From Paramacrobiotus metropolitanus (Eukaryota > Tardigrada > Eutardigrada > Parachela > Macrobiotidae), in assembly GCF_019649055.1 (NCBI RefSeq), contig NW_026570225.1, forward strand, positions 1,054,001 through 1,118,000: a stretch of 64,000 nt of DNA, written 5' to 3'. This document shows positions 60,194-64,000 of this stretch, piece by piece. The position numbers and the translations under genes were made by a program. Below the pieces are notes generated by a model. That model was not told where the DNA came from and did no database searches. It saw only the letters and a program-made list of their open reading frames with translations. Position 1 is the stretch's first letter. The number at the start of each line of letters is the position of its first letter.

Positions 60194-63134
60194 TATGCGT
60201 GATAGTCCGCACTAGTGATACGTTGAACAATATCCACTGACAGTGGCATCTAATTAAATTACAATTTCCGTACGGGTCCCAACTTGTCTGCCGCGTTCTT
60301 GCAGCAGGATCCCAAGACAGCCATGCATGCTGTTGTCGCACGTTGTCGTCATTTAGCCTTACATAATCTCCAATGATAGGTTTTCTGCCCAAACGGAACC
60401 AAAGCTGGAAGACTTGCTCTGGTGCAAGCGCGAAAAAGGAAGGAATCAGTTTTGGTTTGTTGTCAAAGGTGTTGACGGTAGGTAAGAAAAGCTTTTAGCC
60501 GATAATGTGCAGCAGTTGTATGTCTGTATAACTGTATCCGTAATACGAAAAAAGCCGACACACACACTATGCCCAATGGGAAGTGACTTTAAAAGTAACT
60601 TTACGCAAGGTTACTGTAACTAGTGAGCGCCGGCAAACAGCTTCCTGTTGCCTGTGTCCGTACAAAGGATGATCGATCTCTTCGTTGCTGTTGATCACCC
60701 TCTCTTATTTCCTTTTATAAAGATGCGTACACTATGTATCGCTTCTAAACCCCAAGTAAACCGCCTTACTGAGGAACCCGGCCCGACGACAGGTTTCGCG
60801 TCGTAGCCGCCTCCCAGCGGATAACCATTTCTGGAACTGTATCCGTTATATCAGTCCTTTTCTGGCCGACACAGATTGTAGAAAGGATTTGTACGAGCGA
60901 GCCAAGTATTTATCTAAACCACTTCGAGCCCGAAATATTTTTATTATGCATACATAAAACAGTCATGAGAACCGGTGCATCGCGTGAAACGTTAAGAAAG
61001 AACGAGCAAGTGTGTACAAATACGTAAAATGTAGCACTGCCTAGCAGGTGACAAGCATCGCGAATGATTCGACCTTTAACAGACTCAGACGCGTGCATAT
61101 GCCCAGATATCTTTTACGATTAATAACTATTACCAACCATTCATAACAATTTATGCTTTTTAGTTAATTTTCGTTATGTTCGCACCGTTAAACATTTGGT
61201 GCGTGTCAGTACAGTAATCACATGCGACTGCAGTTGATTGTTCTTACTGTGAGGCTGTGAGCGATTCTCACCTATGGACATACAGTGCAGAATGAATTGC
61301 AGATATAGTTGATGTACACGTGGTACTTTGTTCTACAAACAATGTCTAGTTTTTGAGACACGGGTGCAGCATGCGTTTTTAATACCAAAAATTCAATATT
61401 CGATATATTTTGGAATTCTGACATTTTCGATGCATATTGGAGCAGCATCCACGCTGGTGTATACGAGTATCCCACATAATATTATAATTATTAGTACTCG
61501 TACTATATAGAGTAAATCGTAGTATTTAATGTTCGACTCGGCTTGGAATACCTGCAATACTCGTATACGTACGTGAAAAGCCGCTGTTTTTATGCCGCGT
61601 AACCTGCGACAGCTGAATCTTCCTCGTGACGCATTTGCGAGAGTTTAGTAGCTCAATACAGTATCTGTTGATTGCATCTGTCTGGAACAATATCCTAATC
61701 CAGGCGACCATCCCGACGGGATTATACTATGGGCCAGTATAGAGCGGCAGAATCCGCCATGGTATTGTCCGCATTGTTCGGCTGGGCTTGTCCACACTTA
61801 GCCATAATTGCCATACCATTAACTGTCCCTATCTATCACCGAGATTTAAAAGCCCAGAATAATCCGTCCAGGATTCTTTTGAATTTACTGCGAAGGGATC
61901 TGCTGCTGCTTGATATCAGATGTTTGGCGAGTGCATGTTCGCTCCTCGATGCTTGTGCTGCATGCTTCCGAATACAAAAATCTGTGTTTCGGTATCGATA
62001 TCATGTAACACGAGACTGTAGTGCTTAAATGCATTAACACTCTTGGTCATTCATTACGTTGTATGCAAACAACCAGCCTCCCGGAGCCATTTACTTAGCA
62101 CCCGTGCTTTGGAACCTCGGAGGATGCCGGTGCTTGACACCGAGAAGGCAGTAGCCCACCTACCGGATAAAGTGTTTTAAAAGCATTTGCCACTAAAAGC
62201 CTTATCCTTTGGGTTGGCTGGCTAACGCATATATGATAATGATACACATCGCTGCCGTAAATCGCGTCTTCGTCGACGACGGTTTAAGGTCACGAAAACA
62301 TGAGCAAGTAATTTCAAATTGCAGACACCACTGCGATGTATTATAATAACAAACACCATGGCTAGTTCTGAGTTTCGTACGCTCGCCAACTTTTTTTTAC
62401 ACCCATAGATTTAACATTGAAAAATTATAACAAGGTGATGTTGATTTTTTTTAAATATCTGCATTGTTGGCCGCGCGTGATGCGAGATTTTTTCAATGTA
62501 AAATCAAATTTACTGCTTCGTCGCTTGCTTTAATAACCGCAAAAACACCATTCGCCGCTACAGCGTGAGTGTGCGATGAATGAGAATAAGTTGTGATGAG
62601 GGAATGTAAACCAAGCGCTGAAGACAATAATATGATTGTATTTTGTATGTGAATATATAAGTAATAATACCTTCCCGTCCAAAACATACCAAACGTTTTT
62701 AGAATGTAAATTAGCCGCAAGAGGAAAATGTTTTTGCGATGCTAAGAAGTCCGGAAAGGACTAGCGTCTTCTTCTTCTTGCGTCTTGTATATTACAATTC
62801 ATCAGACCTAATTCCTAAAAACATAACAGCTTGACGCTCAACAGAATAATGATAATGATGAATAGGCAGGAAAATATTAGGAGTCTTCAAGTGGTTATTT
62901 TCGCATACCTGCTCAGTTTATTTAGCCAAGCAATGAAAAATATTTGCATGAACGCGGTGTCATTTGCAAGTCAGAATATTCAACTGCTGTCCGTTCGGTC
63001 CGACAGTCTGGCAATTTCCGAATGTTGGTCTTGTTCTGAATATAGCACTTTTACTAATTAAAATAATATTCCACAGTAGCGAAATATTGTTCGGAAAATT
63101 ATTACTCGAAAGCTCAGACATTTTATTAACTGCA
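60194..63134. other. intergenic region upstream of two divergent genes
   Basis: 2.9 kb between the start of the transporter (minus) and the secreted-protein gene (plus); both promoters should lie here. A plus-strand frame at 61729-62028 starts with ATG but shows no family signature, so I do not call it. No tRNA or other RNA gene was recognised. TACGAGTA/TACTCGTA words recur around 61460-61570. Confidence 0.4.
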
Positions 63135-63508
63135 ATGTCAATACGGCGCGAAGATCTTCTGTTGCTAATCCACTTTCTTGTCAGTTTGATGGTCAGTTCG
63201 GCTATAATCCATGCGGCACCGTTATTCGAGGAGCAGTCATCCCAGGATTTCACCCTGCCTCCCGCAACCGATTGGACAAGCCCACCGGCATTTTTTACCT
63301 TTCCGCAGGCCGCCTTCACTGAATCTCCAGTTTTTGATCAAACTACGAATCAAGTATGTTACTGAGGTCTAACATAATTTTGCCTAATTAACTGCCCGTG
63401 TGTGTATTATGGCATGTTCATGCTCTTTTGTTTTGCTAGCAGCAGTTTCCTACTTTCTCCCAAGTGATATCGACAGAATCACCCGTTTTTGAACAACTGA
63501 CCAGCCAG
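63135..63508 (+). CDS. secreted protein, first two exons (partial, continues beyond 63508)
   Basis: ATG at 63135. Exon 1 is 63135-63353 (donor GTATGT) and exon 2 is 63440-63508 (acceptor GCTAG, donor GTATTT), both phase 0. The protein starts with a short charged stretch and a hydrophobic segment, LLLLIHFLVSLMVSSAIIHA, a good signal peptide with cleavage near HAAP. The mature part is Pro/Thr/Phe/Gln-rich. Exon 1 ends in TESPVFDQTTNQ and exon 2 in TESPVFEQLTSQ, so the exons carry a duplicated 12-residue motif. No family recognised. The donor shows that more exons follow, in the last 490 bases or outside the window. Confidence 0.65.
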
Positions 63509-63965
63509 GTATTTTACAAGTATACTTGCAGCAATCTTTACTTGCACCAACTAACCTCATAACCTCATAATTGCATAACCCTGCAATATGCACCGGCTTG
63601 GCTTTTGAATTTGTAAAGTCCGCCTATTTTAAATACTTTATACGTAAAAACTTGCAGTAATTACCTACCGGACAAAAAAGAGATTTTACAAAAGTACCTT
63701 GATACCAAAATTAATTCAATTTATTAATGACGCCGGTTAGAGTGTATTATGCAGCTGTGCCTTACTGCTAGGTCGACTATATATCATGTCACCTTTGATC
63801 ACTTAGAACACACGTTATACATAATGTACACCCACGTGTATTGTTCGAAAATTTTCATAAGATACAAAAATTCTCATAAGATTTTTAGACGACTGAAGCA
63901 TGTGATTTACGCATGCAATGAATTTGTGTAGAGCTGGACCAACATTCCCGAGCCAAACAGCTTAC
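63509..63965. other. intron or intergenic stretch
   Basis: AT-rich DNA with no clear exon. It follows the donor of the secreted-protein gene, so at least its beginning is intronic. Confidence 0.35.
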
Positions 63966-64000
63966 CTATCAGCCCGAATGCCGATGGTGCAGCACTCATC
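63966..64000 (-). CDS. possible minus-strand exon end at the window border
   Basis: Read on the minus strand, the last 35 bases encode DECCTIGIRAD and then meet a perfect donor, AG/GTAAGC, at 63965-63960. The open piece is far too short to identify, and chance is possible. Confidence 0.2.

Noticed and set aside
61729-62028. 99-codon plus-strand frame with ATG in the intergenic region
   Set aside because: Cys- and Leu-rich without pattern, no splice signals, no recognisable family.
62080-62170. GC-richer segment that might be a tRNA or small RNA gene
   Set aside because: No cloverleaf, A-box or B-box could be matched.

Overview
The window is eukaryotic and almost certainly from an invertebrate animal. 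Its host genes have many spliceosomal GT-AG introns, and one encodes a monoamine-type neurotransmitter transporter. The phylum cannot be fixed from the sequence alone. About half of the window is host DNA and the rest is two very different retroelements.

Host part, left (1-14.2 kb): the last three exons of an unrecognised, low-complexity phosphoprotein-like gene (1016-4846, +), then a complete six-exon PP1 catalytic subunit gene (6688-13225, +). Host part, right (52.3-64 kb): a complete 18-exon SLC6 monoamine transporter (60193 down to 52999, - strand; 708 aa, every exon phase consistent), then the first two exons of a secreted-protein gene (63135 onward, +).

Centre (14222-41629): one giant Ty3/gypsy-type LTR retrotransposon of about 27.4 kb. 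It has 442/461-bp near-identical LTRs flanked by GTTA. Besides Gag (CCHC knuckle), protease, RT-RNase H and integrase (DX35E, with an AT-hook tail), it carries a long coiled-coil ORF before Gag and at least five large ORFs after integrase with no recognisable homology. Many ORFs lie in the same frame and are separated by single stop codons. Two 3' ORFs begin at or beside strong splice acceptors. The element is full of small RNA hairpins on the sense strand that share a loop (C/A)ACA(G/T)AA while the stem sequences change with compensating bases. Its 3' untranslated region holds an array of 15-nt palindromes. This hairpin system is the most unusual feature of the window. This copy is damaged: there is a frame break inside RT and another at a 12-G run.

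The 3' end of the element plus 1.3 kb of flank is duplicated in tandem (40007-42922 and 42937-45852). A minisatellite follows, and then a 4.5-kb tyrosine-recombinase retrotransposon of the PAT/Ngaro type (47823-52283) with split direct repeats, Gag, RT-RNase H and YR.
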